Assembly (NCBI RefSeq): GCF_048572895.1
Contig: NZ_CP183878.1
Location: 1,798,001-1,862,000, forward strand
Direction of reading: 5' to 3'
DNA from: Psychrobacillus sp048572895
Lineage (GTDB): Bacteria; Bacillota; Bacilli; Bacillales_A; Planococcaceae
Length of the DNA: 64,000 bases
Notes under the pieces: generated by a model
The model's database searches: none
Told to the model about the DNA's origin: nothing
Seen by the model: only the letters and a program-made list of their open reading frames with translations
Made by a program: the position numbers and the translations under genes
Shown: positions 54,309 to 63,225 of the stretch, piece after piece
How the letters are laid out: every line of letters starts with the position of its first letter
Position numbering within the stretch: the first letter of the stretch is position 1

Positions 54309-55151
54309 ATGCGTAGAGGTATTGTTGTCTACGTAGAAGATAAAGCAGACTTGTTGCTTCAATTTGGATGTCTCTACACATCCTATAAATATATCAATTC
54401 TAATGATACTGAATTAGTAGTTTTTGGACCTGAAGAAGCACTTAAAAAAATTCCAAGCGATTGCATAAAATACAAATATGATCCTTTAAAAGTACCACCC
54501 GAATTTTCCAACTATCCATTTATTAATTCTCTAAGTTGCCTATTAAGTGATGGTGGGAATGACTTAAATAAATATGATTTTATTCTACGCAGCGATGTTG
54601 ATACATTTTTGACACCAGCTTGGAATCATTTTTATCCTGAGGAATATACGGTGGGGAAAGGTAGTTATGTATTTTCTGACAATGTCCGGAATTCAATTAA
54701 AAAAGTTTCTAACCGGTTAGGACTTAATCACTGTGGACTTCATAATTTAGGATCCACTCACTACGGGAATCCAGAACAGGTGCGCAAAGTTTCAAAATTA
54801 GCCGTATCCATTGCAGAATATATTCTTGTCGAAGAATTTAAATATACCGAAGGATCGTGGCCTGAATGGTACCGTGGTGTAACGTCCATGTATAGCAGTG
54901 AAATAGCGCTTAATCATTTAATCCCAAATGTGAAAATAGCTACTGAACAATTAGATTATGATAGTACTTCAACTTCTCATATACATTTACACCCACATAT
55001 ACATTGTTGGCATACAGATAGCATGTTTTCAAAATTTCAATTTGCACAAGGAAATTACGATCATCTTGTAAGAAACCAACTTAATATAGAACTTGTCAAT
55101 GACTATTGTTTATATATGTCTTTGTTGTCAAAGAAAACAAGCTCGAATTAA
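54309..55151 (+). CDS. Glycosyltransferase-like protein (DUF7164-like)
   Basis: 280 residues. YDFILRSDVDTFLTP near residue 90 is a DxD-type nucleotide-sugar site, and the sequence begins with a Rossmann-like strand pattern (RRGIVVYVEDKADLLLQFGCLYTS). It ends with His-rich HIHLHPHIHCWHTD. I think it belongs to the DUF7164 family of putative sugar transferases. AAGGAGGTTACT precedes the ATG. It lies just after the Pro/Thr repeat gene and overlaps no other gene if the next starts at 55186. Confidence 0.6.
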   Translation: MRRGIVVYVEDKADLLLQFGCLYTSYKYINSNDTELVVFGPEEALKKIPSDCIKYKYDPLKVPPEFSNYPFINSLSCLLSDGGNDLNKYDFILRSDVDTFLTPAWNHFYPEEYTVGKGSYVFSDNVRNSIKKVSNRLGLNHCGLHNLGSTHYGNPEQVRKVSKLAVSIAEYILVEEFKYTEGSWPEWYRGVTSMYSSEIALNHLIPNVKIATEQLDYDSTSTSHIHLHPHIHCWHTDSMFSKFQFAQGNYDHLVRNQLNIELVNDYCLYMSLLSKKTSSN

Positions 55152-55185
55152 TAAAAATCACTCCTTCAATGAAAGGAAAATAGCT

Positions 55186-56064
55186 TTGAAAGTAACGAAG
55201 GAACCGTATGTATCTGTAATTATTCCTGTGAAAAATGAAGGTTCACTTTTAAAGAACACAATTGAATCTTTAATTGCTGTTAATACGACTACTTCGTTTG
55301 AAATCATAGTGGTTGATGATGGGTCAAATGATAATTGTTGTGAGTTTCTTATTAATAAAGAATTTATTAAATTGACTACAACACCTGGAGTTGGATCTGC
55401 CCAAGCTAGAAATAAAGGTGTGGAGATTGCATTGGGAAAATATCTAGTATTTTGTGATGCCCATCTTTCTTTTGAGGATAATTGGATGGAGAACCTATTG
55501 GAGCCTCTTATAAATGGGGAAGCGGATGCTGTTAACCCTGGAATTGCTGATTCAGTGCATATTGATAATATAGGTTATGGATATACATGGGATCATAAAT
55601 TAGTGCCTAAATGGAATGTTGAGAAACTCGAACCATTTTATACACCACTACTTGCTGGAGGGTGCTTAGCGGTTTCGAGGGAAGTATTTAATGATGTCGG
55701 TGGTTTTGAAAAAAATTTTAAAGTTTGGGGAAAAGAGGATGAAGAATTTTCCTTAAAGTTGTGGTTATTTGGATATAGATGTATGGTGCAACCAAATATC
55801 AAGATACTTCATTTCTTTCGACCTGATAATCCCCCATTTCAAATTACGTGGGAAGATTTGAACTGGAACTTTTTACGGTTGGCCTATAGTCATTTCAGTC
55901 AGGAACGGATAAATAAATGCAAGAGTTTAATTAAATACTCGGATCCTATTAGGATAGAAGAGGAACTACTTGCGAGTGGCATCATGGAACAAAGAAATCA
56001 TTATATGAAACGCAGGAAATTTGATGACAATTGGTTTATGGAAAAATTCGAAGTCCCGTTTTAA
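55186..56064 (+). CDS. Family 2 glycosyltransferase, polypeptide GalNAc-transferase-like type
   Basis: 292 residues: VSVIIPVKNEGSLLKNTIESL, VVDDGSNDN, the acceptor-type DAH motif (VFCDAHLSF), and a C-terminal galactosyltransferase motif LAGGCLAVSREVFNDVGGFEKNFKVWGKEDEEFSLKLW. The DAH plus GGFD-like and WGxED pattern is that of GT2/GT27 enzymes that can glycosylate peptides. The start is TTG 55186 after GAAAGGA; an earlier in-frame ATG at 55093 would overlap the preceding gene by 59 bases. Best candidate to modify the Thr repeats next door. Confidence 0.8.
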   Translation: MKVTKEPYVSVIIPVKNEGSLLKNTIESLIAVNTTTSFEIIVVDDGSNDNCCEFLINKEFIKLTTTPGVGSAQARNKGVEIALGKYLVFCDAHLSFEDNWMENLLEPLINGEADAVNPGIADSVHIDNIGYGYTWDHKLVPKWNVEKLEPFYTPLLAGGCLAVSREVFNDVGGFEKNFKVWGKEDEEFSLKLWLFGYRCMVQPNIKILHFFRPDNPPFQITWEDLNWNFLRLAYSHFSQERINKCKSLIKYSDPIRIEEELLASGIMEQRNHYMKRRKFDDNWFMEKFEVPF

Positions 56065-56389
56065 AGAACTATTTTTTAGTATGATGTAATCATTCTCTAG
56101 AAAAAATTCAGTAATAACGGTTTCTAACTCCTGAATTACACTGTAAATGCCATGAATAACAAGTGAGTATATTTCTGGAAATTAGGTTTTATTATTAGAG
56201 GTTTCCATGGGTTCTTTGAACTTATGGGAAGGCACTATTTTGCATTTTATCAGCTAGGTAAATTCTCCTTCACAGGGTGAGGTCAATGAATGCTAATCGT
56301 TTAACAGCAGTACACCCTCGGAAGCTGGACTGGACTCGACTCGACTCGCTTAGAGGATTTCCAAGCTATGGTCTACCACCAAAAGCAGG

Positions 56390-56521
56390 GGATGGGAAAA
56401 GAAAATTACTTTTGCTGGTACAGAGACTAATTCAAAATATGGTGGACATCTTGAAGGTGCACTCCTGGCAGCTGAACAGGCAGTTTTTGAAATCACTAAT
56501 TTAAATAACAAGCCCTTATGA
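56390..56521 (+). pseudogene. C-terminal relic of a flavin amine oxidase
   Basis: In one frame GWEKKITFAGTETNSKYGGHLEGALLAAEQAVFEI is followed by a few residues and a stop. The FAGTET..YGGHLEGAL..AEQA pattern is the FAD-binding end of monoamine-oxidase-type flavoproteins. Nothing of the other 400 or more residues remains in frame. Confidence 0.7.
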
Positions 56522-56583
56522 CTAGATCTTTGCAATTCAAGAACGTCCTATAAAGAGTAAACGTTAGTTAATTCATATTAAAT

Positions 56584-56616
56584 AAAAAAGCATCTCTAAT
56601 CGAGGTGCTTTTTTTT
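56584..56616 (+). terminator. Terminator after the amine oxidase relic
   Basis: AAAAAGCATCTC and GAGGTGCTTTTT pair (one G-T) around TAATC, then T-run. It survives from the lost gene. Confidence 0.8.
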
Positions 56617-56814
56617 GCCCAAAGTAACTTACACATTCCCGCACATACGCCGCCATTTATTTTTTCATTAGCCCCATTATTCGCCCCAACTAGCCCCAAT
56701 AACCTGCTTTCAAATAATTTAATCTGCATACTAGGATTAGATAGAATTAGCCTCAAATAGTTGAAATTACACGTTATTTTGAGAGATAATAACGCATTTT
56801 ACAATGTAGAAATG

Positions 56815-57047
56815 TTATAGCATGAAATAAGTACAAATTCTATAAATCCTTGATTTTATAGGACTTCAAGGTAAGTCAATCAATAACTGGCCCCAAAATT
56901 GGCCCCATTAGCTTGTAAGCTTTGACTGAACAAGGATACGGATTCTACTTCTAACTCTGCTAATACGTGACCATATATCTTATAGACCATTTCAACTGTA
57001 ATAGCTGATCTTTCAGCTATTACTTTTACGTTTAGCCCAAGATTCAT
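56815..57047. repeat. Direct repeat B: 3' end of an integrase gene plus flank (right island edge)
   Basis: Same orientation and about 90 percent identical by eye to 42436-42653. On the minus strand it reads VEMVYKIYGHVLAELE (complete nucleophile Tyr region) and ends ANGANFGASY, so it is closer to the original integrase C-terminus than copy A. Confidence 0.85.
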
Positions 57048-57132
57048 AAGAAGATGCCAGAATTTCTTGAAGCCTATGTCGTTGCACAGCCTATTTCTTT
57101 ATAAACTCTCCCACAATTTAATGATAAAAAAA

Positions 57133-57167
57133 AGTACCGAATCGCCTTTTGCGATCCGAGTCCTTTT
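57133..57167 (+). terminator. Hairpin with T-run before the opine operon
   Basis: CCGAATCGC and GCGATCCGAG pair with one mismatch around CTTTT, then TCCTTTTTTT. Confidence 0.65.
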
Positions 57168-57534
57168 TTTAATTTCAGCTGTCAAATTGATTGTAAAATT
57201 ATCCACACTTGTGCGTGTATAACTAATAGCAACACTAGTGCACCCGTCGAATTTATACACTACTTATATTTATTTACCGCCCACCGCCCCTTGCTGTAGC
57301 AAGGTTCTTTCTTTATGCAGAGTGAATATGGATGTATAGCGTAATTGTGCGGATGACAGGCACGGAATGGAAAAATGGCAGGAATGACATGGTAGCTACT
57401 AATGTCGAGAAATTATTCGATTTATGCGCACAGGTGAAGAATCAGAAGAAACGGAATATTCTATTTATTTTTAAAAAATGTGTGCTAGATTAACTTTATA
57501 ATTGCATACAATTATTTTAAGGGTGGTGAAGCAG

Positions 57535-58233
57535 TTGAATAAAAGAGCAAAAGTCAGTCGAGTCTCTACGAAAGATATTGCACATAAAGCGTTGAGAGAA
57601 ATGATTATAAAAGGTGAACTAGAACCAGGTCAACCAATTGCGGAGGAAGAGTTAGCCAAAGAGCTACAGATTAGTCGAACCCCTCTTAGAGAAGCTCTTC
57701 AGATTTTGGAACTGGAAGGATTGGTCAATCGCAGTTTAAACGGCCGAATGAATGTGGCTCCGATTTCGACCCAAGAAGTGAAAGAAATCTTTGTTATCCG
57801 AAGCAACTTGGAGGGGATTGTCGTTGAAGATGCTATTGATAATATCACGCAAAAGGACATTGACCACTTAACCCATCTCATCAAATTACTCAAAATGGCG
57901 ATTAGCCTTGAAAATTATGAGACAATCGATCGATTTGGTAAGCAATTCCACGAATACATTTACACGGTGAGTGGCAACAAGATGGCGGTCAAGTTCTTGT
58001 ATCAGCTCAACAGCCTGATCAACCGGTACAGGCGGTTAGCACACAGAAGAATTGGCGATACAAATCAATCGGTAAAAGAACATGAGACGATCCTTCATTA
58101 CATCATCCAAAAAGACAAGATCAACGCAGTAAAAGAAATGAAGAAACATATTTTAGGTTCGTTGAATCAAGCCATCAAGACGTTCGAAAAATACGAACAT
58201 ACCCAATTCTTACAAGAGAAGGGTACAGATTGA
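57535..58233 (+). CDS. GntR-family regulator with FCD ligand domain
   Basis: About 232 residues. N-terminal winged HTH (IAHKALREMIIKGELEPGQPIAEEELAKELQISRTPLREALQILELEGLV, the GntR signature) and a helical FCD domain (EIFVIRSNLEGIVVEDAI, FHEYIYTVSGNKMAVKFL) that binds organic acids or amino-acid derivatives. TTG 57535 follows GGTGGTGAAGC. It heads the opine dehydrogenase/ABC transporter genes and probably controls them. Confidence 0.85.
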   Translation: MNKRAKVSRVSTKDIAHKALREMIIKGELEPGQPIAEEELAKELQISRTPLREALQILELEGLVNRSLNGRMNVAPISTQEVKEIFVIRSNLEGIVVEDAIDNITQKDIDHLTHLIKLLKMAISLENYETIDRFGKQFHEYIYTVSGNKMAVKFLYQLNSLINRYRRLAHRRIGDTNQSVKEHETILHYIIQKDKINAVKEMKKHILGSLNQAIKTFEKYEHTQFLQEKGTD

Positions 58234-58269
58234 ACCAGATTGTGAACCATATGAGAGGAGGAATAGTTC

Positions 58270-59307
58270 ATGACATATGCAGTAATGGGCGGTGGAAATA
58301 CTGGGCAGGCAATTGCAGGATATCTGAAATTGAACGGAGAAAGCGTGAAATTGTATACCCGTGATTCACAGAAAGCCGAAAGAATTTCTACACAAGGGTT
58401 GGAAGTGAAAGGGATCTATTCGGGGCACGTCGATTTAGAGGCATTGACCTCCATAGATCAGGTGATTGCAGAGGCCCAGTTTATCATTGTATCGACGACG
58501 GCTATGGGTCATGAGACGATTGTCAATCAAATTAAACCGTTCTTGCGACCCAATCAAACTATCATCTTTTTTCCAAGCTACTGGGGTGCACTAGAATGTG
58601 AACGAATTCTGGGATCTGATTTGATTACAGAAAAGAACATTACAGTGGCCGAAACGAGTGCCATGCCTTTTGTCAGTTTGGCCGATCAAGCCGGTTCTGT
58701 TGCGATCACTAAAATTAAATACAACGTATTAATTAGTACGTTGCGTAAAGAGAACCAGATTGCTGCATCGTTTATGGAAAAGTTTCCGCAATTGATTCTG
58801 GGAGAAAGTGTATTTGAGACTTCCTTGAATAATTCCAATGTGGTGATTCATCCTCCGATCACCCTGTTTAACGCGGCAAGGATTGATGCGTCCGAGAGAT
58901 TTCAGTTCTATCCTGACGGCGCGTCTCCCTATTCCTGTAACTATGTAGAAAAGATGGATAAAGAACGACTGGAAATAGCAAGTCGTCTACATGTCGGTCT
59001 TCATAGCATTTTGAGTATCTTGAATGAATTTTATGATTCCGATTATACCACTTTATATGAAGCTTTGCCCGGCTTGTTCCCTGCAGGATTAGGTCCTACG
59101 ACACTCGATTATCGGTACCTGACAGAAGACATTCCATTTGGACTTGTTCCGATATCAGAATTAGGGAAAATTTTAGGGGTGGCAACTCCGTATACCGACT
59201 CCATCATCAGCACGGCATCTTTACTTATGAACAGTGACTATAGGCAAGTAGGGATTCGCTTTCAGGGGTTGACCGAGGAAAATATACGGCGGATGTCCAT
59301 GGAATAG
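58270..59307 (+). CDS. Opine dehydrogenase (octopine/nopaline DH family)
   Basis: 345 residues. Rossmann motif VMGGGNTGQAIAGYL at the N-terminus, an NAD domain to about 170, and the helical octopine-DH domain with NNSNVVIHPPITLFNAARI (substrate His) and the YTxD-like loop. The enzyme links NAD(P) to oxidative cleavage of an N-(carboxyalkyl) amino acid, or to its synthesis. AGAGGAGGAATAGTTC precedes the ATG. With an amino-acid-type ABC importer behind it, a catabolic role is likely. Confidence 0.8.
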   Translation: MTYAVMGGGNTGQAIAGYLKLNGESVKLYTRDSQKAERISTQGLEVKGIYSGHVDLEALTSIDQVIAEAQFIIVSTTAMGHETIVNQIKPFLRPNQTIIFFPSYWGALECERILGSDLITEKNITVAETSAMPFVSLADQAGSVAITKIKYNVLISTLRKENQIAASFMEKFPQLILGESVFETSLNNSNVVIHPPITLFNAARIDASERFQFYPDGASPYSCNYVEKMDKERLEIASRLHVGLHSILSILNEFYDSDYTTLYEALPGLFPAGLGPTTLDYRYLTEDIPFGLVPISELGKILGVATPYTDSIISTASLLMNSDYRQVGIRFQGLTEENIRRMSME

Positions 59308-59347
59308 CACATATAGGATTTTAATTAAAGCACTTGGGGAGGTAGAG

Positions 59348-60085
59348 ATTATCTTACACGTTAAAAACTTGCATGTTTCATACAACCAAAAAGAAGTGTT
59401 GAAAGGTATTAACCTATCGGTCGAAAAAGGCGAGGTTGTATCGTTTATTGGTCCGAGTGGAACAGGGAAAACCACCTTATTAAAATGCATCAATTACTTA
59501 GAAAAACCCCAACAGGGAGAAATTCAAATCGGGGATTTGCATCTCAATTATCAAAGTTTATCCAAGCAAGACACCCTAAAGCTTCGCAGGAAAACCGCAA
59601 TGGTGTTCCAGATGTTCAACATTTTCAAACATAAGACGGTCATCCAAAATGTGATGGATGCTCAAATAGCCGTTCAGAAAAAGTCCAAAAACGAAGCGTA
59701 TGCCATGAGTTTGAAACAATTAGAAAAGGTAGGTCTTAAAGACAAAATAAATGAATATCCCTCTCGCTTATCGGGAGGACAATTACAAAGGGTCGGCATT
59801 GCACGTGGCTTGGCGCTTGAACCCGAGTTGATTTTGTTTGATGAACCTACTTCAGCTCTTGATCCCGAATTAGTAGAGGAGGTATTGAAAGTAATAGAAG
59901 ATGTAGCAAAGTCCGGCATGACAACGCTTCTTGTCACCCATGAAATGGACTTCGCCAAGCGGATTTCCGACAAAGTGGTCTTTATGGAAAATGGTCACAT
60001 TGTGGAAGTGGGAACACCTGAACAAATCTTCGAGAAATCAGTGAATGTGAGAACAAGGCAGTTTTTGAAAAAGAGCTATGCATAG
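59348..60085 (+). CDS. ABC transporter ATPase, polar amino acid/opine type
   Basis: About 245 residues: Walker A GPSGTGKTTL, signature LSGGQLQRVGIARGLAL, Walker B LILFDEPTSALDPELV, switch His VTHEMDF, as in GlnQ/OccP ATPases. The natural N-terminus of the family (ILHVKNLHVSYNQKEVL) begins before the first ATG/TTG; GGGGAGG lies 5 bases before ATT 59348 and no ATG, GTG or TTG fits, so an ATT (or ATC 59351) start is likely. The TTG at 59369 would cut off the first strand and has no ribosome binding site. Confidence 0.85.
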   Translation: MILHVKNLHVSYNQKEVLKGINLSVEKGEVVSFIGPSGTGKTTLLKCINYLEKPQQGEIQIGDLHLNYQSLSKQDTLKLRRKTAMVFQMFNIFKHKTVIQNVMDAQIAVQKKSKNEAYAMSLKQLEKVGLKDKINEYPSRLSGGQLQRVGIARGLALEPELILFDEPTSALDPELVEEVLKVIEDVAKSGMTTLLVTHEMDFAKRISDKVVFMENGHIVEVGTPEQIFEKSVNVRTRQFLKKSYA

Positions 60086-60120
60086 CAAGACCAACAAAAA
60101 TTAAACATTCAGGGTGGTTG

Positions 60121-60960
60121 ATGAGAATGAAGAAAAAGTCAATTTTAGTAGTAGCTTCTGTACTGGGTTTATCTCTCCTTACTGCATGCAATTCCACTGA
60201 CAACGAGTCACAAGCTGAGAGCAATGGGGATACAGGCGTAAGAACAATCAAAGTGGCGACTGGCCACACGTCAAAACCATTGAGCTGGGTCGATGAGAAC
60301 GGCGAAGTGACAGGTTATGAGCCTGAGCTGATAAAAGCACTGGATAAAGTGCTTGAAGACTATGAATTTGAATTGTTCGGTGTGGAAGATTCAGCGGGTG
60401 AAACAGGACTAGCTACTGGAAAGTACGACATGCTGGCAGGTGGTCTAGGGTTCACGGAGGAACGTGCAGAGCAATATATCATTCCTTCAGAATCGAGTGG
60501 TCGTGCCCTGATCAAGATTTACGTGGCAGAAGATAGTGGAATTGAAAGCATTCAAGATTTGGTAGGGAAGAAAATTTCTCCTCTATCCCCAGCGGGTGCC
60601 ACATATAAAACCGTTAAAGATTGGGAAGAAGAAAATCCTGAATTTAAGCTAGAGTATAATTTGGCTGATGTGGGAATTCCAATCGCAGATCGACTAAAAG
60701 AAGTGGCGACTGGCAAATATGATGCATTGTTCTATCCATCGAGTTACGGACAAATCGAAATCATTGAAGACCAAAATCTACCTGTTGTGGGATTGGACCC
60801 AGTCAAAATTATTCCTACGTTCTTTATGATTCACAAATCAGAGGAAAATGAGGAACTGAAACAAGCCATAGATGAAGGTCTAAAGGAATTGGCAGAAGCA
60901 GGCGTGCTTTCTGAGTTTTCTACTGAATTCTACGCAGAAGATGTGTTTCAATACGATTGA
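60121..60960 (+). CDS. Substrate-binding lipoprotein of the ABC importer
   Basis: About 279 residues. MRMKKKSILVVASVLGLSLLTACNS has lipobox LTAC. The mature part is a family 3 solute-binding protein (KVATGHTSKPLSWVDENGEVTGYEPELIKAL, GKYDMLAGGLGFTEERAE). It captures an amino-acid-like compound outside the cell. AGGGTGG precedes ATG 60121. The longer gap behind it with a hairpin could let it be made in excess of the permeases. Confidence 0.88.
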   Translation: MRMKKKSILVVASVLGLSLLTACNSTDNESQAESNGDTGVRTIKVATGHTSKPLSWVDENGEVTGYEPELIKALDKVLEDYEFELFGVEDSAGETGLATGKYDMLAGGLGFTEERAEQYIIPSESSGRALIKIYVAEDSGIESIQDLVGKKISPLSPAGATYKTVKDWEEENPEFKLEYNLADVGIPIADRLKEVATGKYDALFYPSSYGQIEIIEDQNLPVVGLDPVKIIPTFFMIHKSEENEELKQAIDEGLKELAEAGVLSEFSTEFYAEDVFQYD

Positions 60961-61029
60961 GGCTTTTACATGAACGTCTTGGTTCGAGTCAGATAAGGTC
61001 ATAGTGAATATCTTCGAATCGACTAGAGC

Positions 61030-61076
61030 ACATCCATATTTTCTCGTTTGGTTGAATCCCTTGAGAATATGGATGT
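61030..61076 (+). promoter_or_regulatory. Intercistronic hairpin between the binding protein and the permeases
   Basis: ACATCCATATTTTCTC (61030-61045) pairs with GAGAATATGGATGT (61063-61076) with a 2-base bulge. There is no T-run, so it fits a 3'-end stabiliser or partial attenuator in the operon. Confidence 0.5.
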
Positions 61077-61151
61077 AGACTAAGACGAAAAACATAGGCC
61101 TGACACCGTCTTGTACAGAGGAGATATTCATTAGAGAAGGGAGAAATGACG

Positions 61152-61823
61152 ATGGAAACGGGTATGCTAGAATTACTAATGGAGTTTCTTAAAACGCTTC
61201 CGATCAATATTATCATCATCATCTTGTCGGCTGCGCTTGGGTTACTCTTTGCTGTGCTATTAACGTTTGTGCGACTAAAGAGAATTCCCGTCATTAGTCA
61301 ATTAGCCGATTTGTATGTATCTTTTGCGCGAAGTGTTCCTGGACTGATTTTACTATTTATAGCGTACTTTGGAATTCCAAAATTGTTACCTCTCATCGGT
61401 TTGAGCACATATGATATAAGCCCGATGCATGCTGCTATTATTTCCATGGGATTCTATCATTCTGGTTATATTTCTGAAGTGTTTCGACCCGCTTATCTCG
61501 CCGTTGAAAAAAGTCAACATGAAGCTGCAGATAGCTTGGGGTACACACCAATGCAAAAGTTTTTCCGAATTATTCTGCCCCAAATGATCCCTGTTGCTCT
61601 CCCGGGATACGGCAATGCCTTGGTTTACTTGATTCATGATACGTCGCTGATCTTTGCCATTGGCATCGTGGATATTATGGGAACCGCAGAATTGTTTATC
61701 TCACGATCTTACGGTACTAATCAAATCCTAATTTACTTTATCATTGCCTTGATGTTTTCGGCTATGTGTTTCACAACTGACGGATTGGTTAGAAAACTGG
61801 AGAAGAGAGTGGCCATTCGATAA
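61152..61823 (+). CDS. ABC transporter permease 1
   Basis: About 223 residues with five hydrophobic segments and the His/Glu-type permease EAA loop (EAADSLGYTPMQKFFRIILPQMIPVALPG). AAGGGAG lies 8 bases before ATG 61152, better placed than ATG 61146. Pairs with permease 2. Confidence 0.85.
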   Translation: METGMLELLMEFLKTLPINIIIIILSAALGLLFAVLLTFVRLKRIPVISQLADLYVSFARSVPGLILLFIAYFGIPKLLPLIGLSTYDISPMHAAIISMGFYHSGYISEVFRPAYLAVEKSQHEAADSLGYTPMQKFFRIILPQMIPVALPGYGNALVYLIHDTSLIFAIGIVDIMGTAELFISRSYGTNQILIYFIIALMFSAMCFTTDGLVRKLEKRVAIR

Positions 61824-61855
61824 AGGTTTAACCACAATAAACAGGGGGGATTAAC

Positions 61856-62545
61856 ATGTTTGATTTAGAGGCTTCATACGAGATGTTTTTAGGGATATTG
61901 GGTGTACTTCCTGAAACCTTACTCATAGCGATTATTATACTTGTATTATCCACCCTTCTAGGATTAGTGTTGGCTCTGATACAACAATATAAGATCCCTG
62001 TGCTGGTTCAAATTACAAAATTATTTAAACTGTTTTTACGAGGGACACCTATGGTGGTGTTTTTATACTTGATGTATTATGCACTCCCTGCCATTGGACA
62101 GTTCATCGTTACACTTCTAGGTATCGATTATAATATGAATAATATGTCGCCTCTGGTTATTTTAATTGTCACGGTTAGCTTTACGTTGTCTGCCTTTCAA
62201 TCTGAGATCATCCGAGGCTCATTTTTAGCGGTAGATCCGGGGCAAATTGAGGCGGCGCAATCCTTGGGCTATAGTTTTTCTCAAACGTTTACGAGAATTG
62301 TTGCCCCGCAAGCTTTTGTCCATGCCATCCCTGATTTCGCAAACTCTTTCACAGTGGCAATCAAAGCCACTTCACTCGGGTTTTTAATCACCGTGATTGA
62401 TATCTTTGCTCAAGCCAAAATCATGGCTGCCCAGAACTTTCGCTTTGTCGAGGCGTTCTTGATGGTGGCACTCATTTACTGGGGAATCGGTATTTTAATC
62501 ACCAAGTTCGCCGACCGCTATGAGAATGATGTGCGAATCAAATGA
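61856..62545 (+). CDS. ABC transporter permease 2
   Basis: 229 residues, same fold as permease 1, EAA loop IEAAQSLGYSFSQTFTRIVAPQAFVHAIPD. AGGGGGGATTAAC precedes the ATG. Last gene of the operon. Confidence 0.87.
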   Translation: MFDLEASYEMFLGILGVLPETLLIAIIILVLSTLLGLVLALIQQYKIPVLVQITKLFKLFLRGTPMVVFLYLMYYALPAIGQFIVTLLGIDYNMNNMSPLVILIVTVSFTLSAFQSEIIRGSFLAVDPGQIEAAQSLGYSFSQTFTRIVAPQAFVHAIPDFANSFTVAIKATSLGFLITVIDIFAQAKIMAAQNFRFVEAFLMVALIYWGIGILITKFADRYENDVRIK

Positions 62546-62898
62546 GCCCATGCCATCATACAAGCCCCATCTATACATACACATCCGCCCTTGCAGCCGC
62601 ATGGGCGTTTTTGTATGTCTCTTTAAGCAGCATGTACTCTTAATTTTGATTGATTTCCTACAGATTTTACACTCGTGACTACACCGTATAACAACTAAAT
62701 ATATCAAAGGTATAGATCACATAGACGACGAAAATCGAAGCGAAAGAGAGGAATGCGGGTTTCTTCGGTTCAGGTGATACCACAGTAAAGATGATAGATA
62801 CCAGTACTCTGGCAAGTAGAGTAAGAGCGTGAAAGACAAGCAGTTCTCAATAAGCTGGTAGATTCAGAACAACAAACCTTGAAAAGAAGGTTACTAAG
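62546..62898. other. Stretch after the opine operon
   Basis: Holds the operon terminator (62586-62612). The rest shows short broken frames and no recognisable gene. Confidence 0.5.
62586..62612 (+). terminator. Terminator of the opine operon
   Basis: CGCCC and GGGCG pair around a 12-base loop, followed by TTTTT. Confidence 0.7.
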
Positions 62899-63225
62899 TT
62901 GTTTTGTATTATTTTTTTGGGTGCTTGTAACCATTACAGTGAACATTTAATAGAGGGTGAAATGGTTAAACTCATAATTGAATGTACAAGTGCTGAGACG
63001 ATTGAGATTGATGAACAGAAAACCATTAATAAAGTAATTAAGGAAATCAACCATTCAAGAAGAGAAGGTACACAAGAAATGGAGTTCAAAATTGAATACC
63101 GAGCTACAATTGAAAACAGTGATGGCGAGACAAAATCTTTCCATTTTTTCAGCGAGGGGAAAGCTTTTGTGTCTGGATACTATATTCACTCAAACATTGA
63201 TGATTTTTGCGGAAAAAAGTTTTGA
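62899..63225 (+). pseudogene. Small lipoprotein gene with damaged 5' end
   Basis: From TTG 62899 the frame codes LFCIIFLGACNHYSEHLIEG, a lipobox LGAC with a hydrophobic stretch too short and without the positive start; the codons before it (EKKVTK) would supply the charge but have no start codon. The rest is a small beta-rich domain (VKLIIECTSAETIEIDEQKTI, KIEYRATIENSDGETKSF) of unknown family, complete to its stop. The gene has probably lost its initiation region. Confidence 0.45.

Larger units (their letters stand above)
56065..57534. other. Right end of the island: no intact gene
   Basis: Contains an amine oxidase relic (56390-56521), a terminator (56584-56616), several GGCCCC-type words (about 56660-56700 and 56888-56908), direct repeat B with the integrase 3' end (56815-57047) and another terminator-like hairpin (57133-57167). 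The GntR promoter must lie near the end. Confidence 0.6.

Noticed and set aside
56277..56504. Frame of 75 codons near the island end
   Set aside because: The amine oxidase signal is in another frame of the same DNA, so this frame is an accident.
57133..57167. T-box or riboswitch in the leader of the GntR gene
   Set aside because: Only a simple hairpin with T-run is seen; no conserved RNA core could be found.
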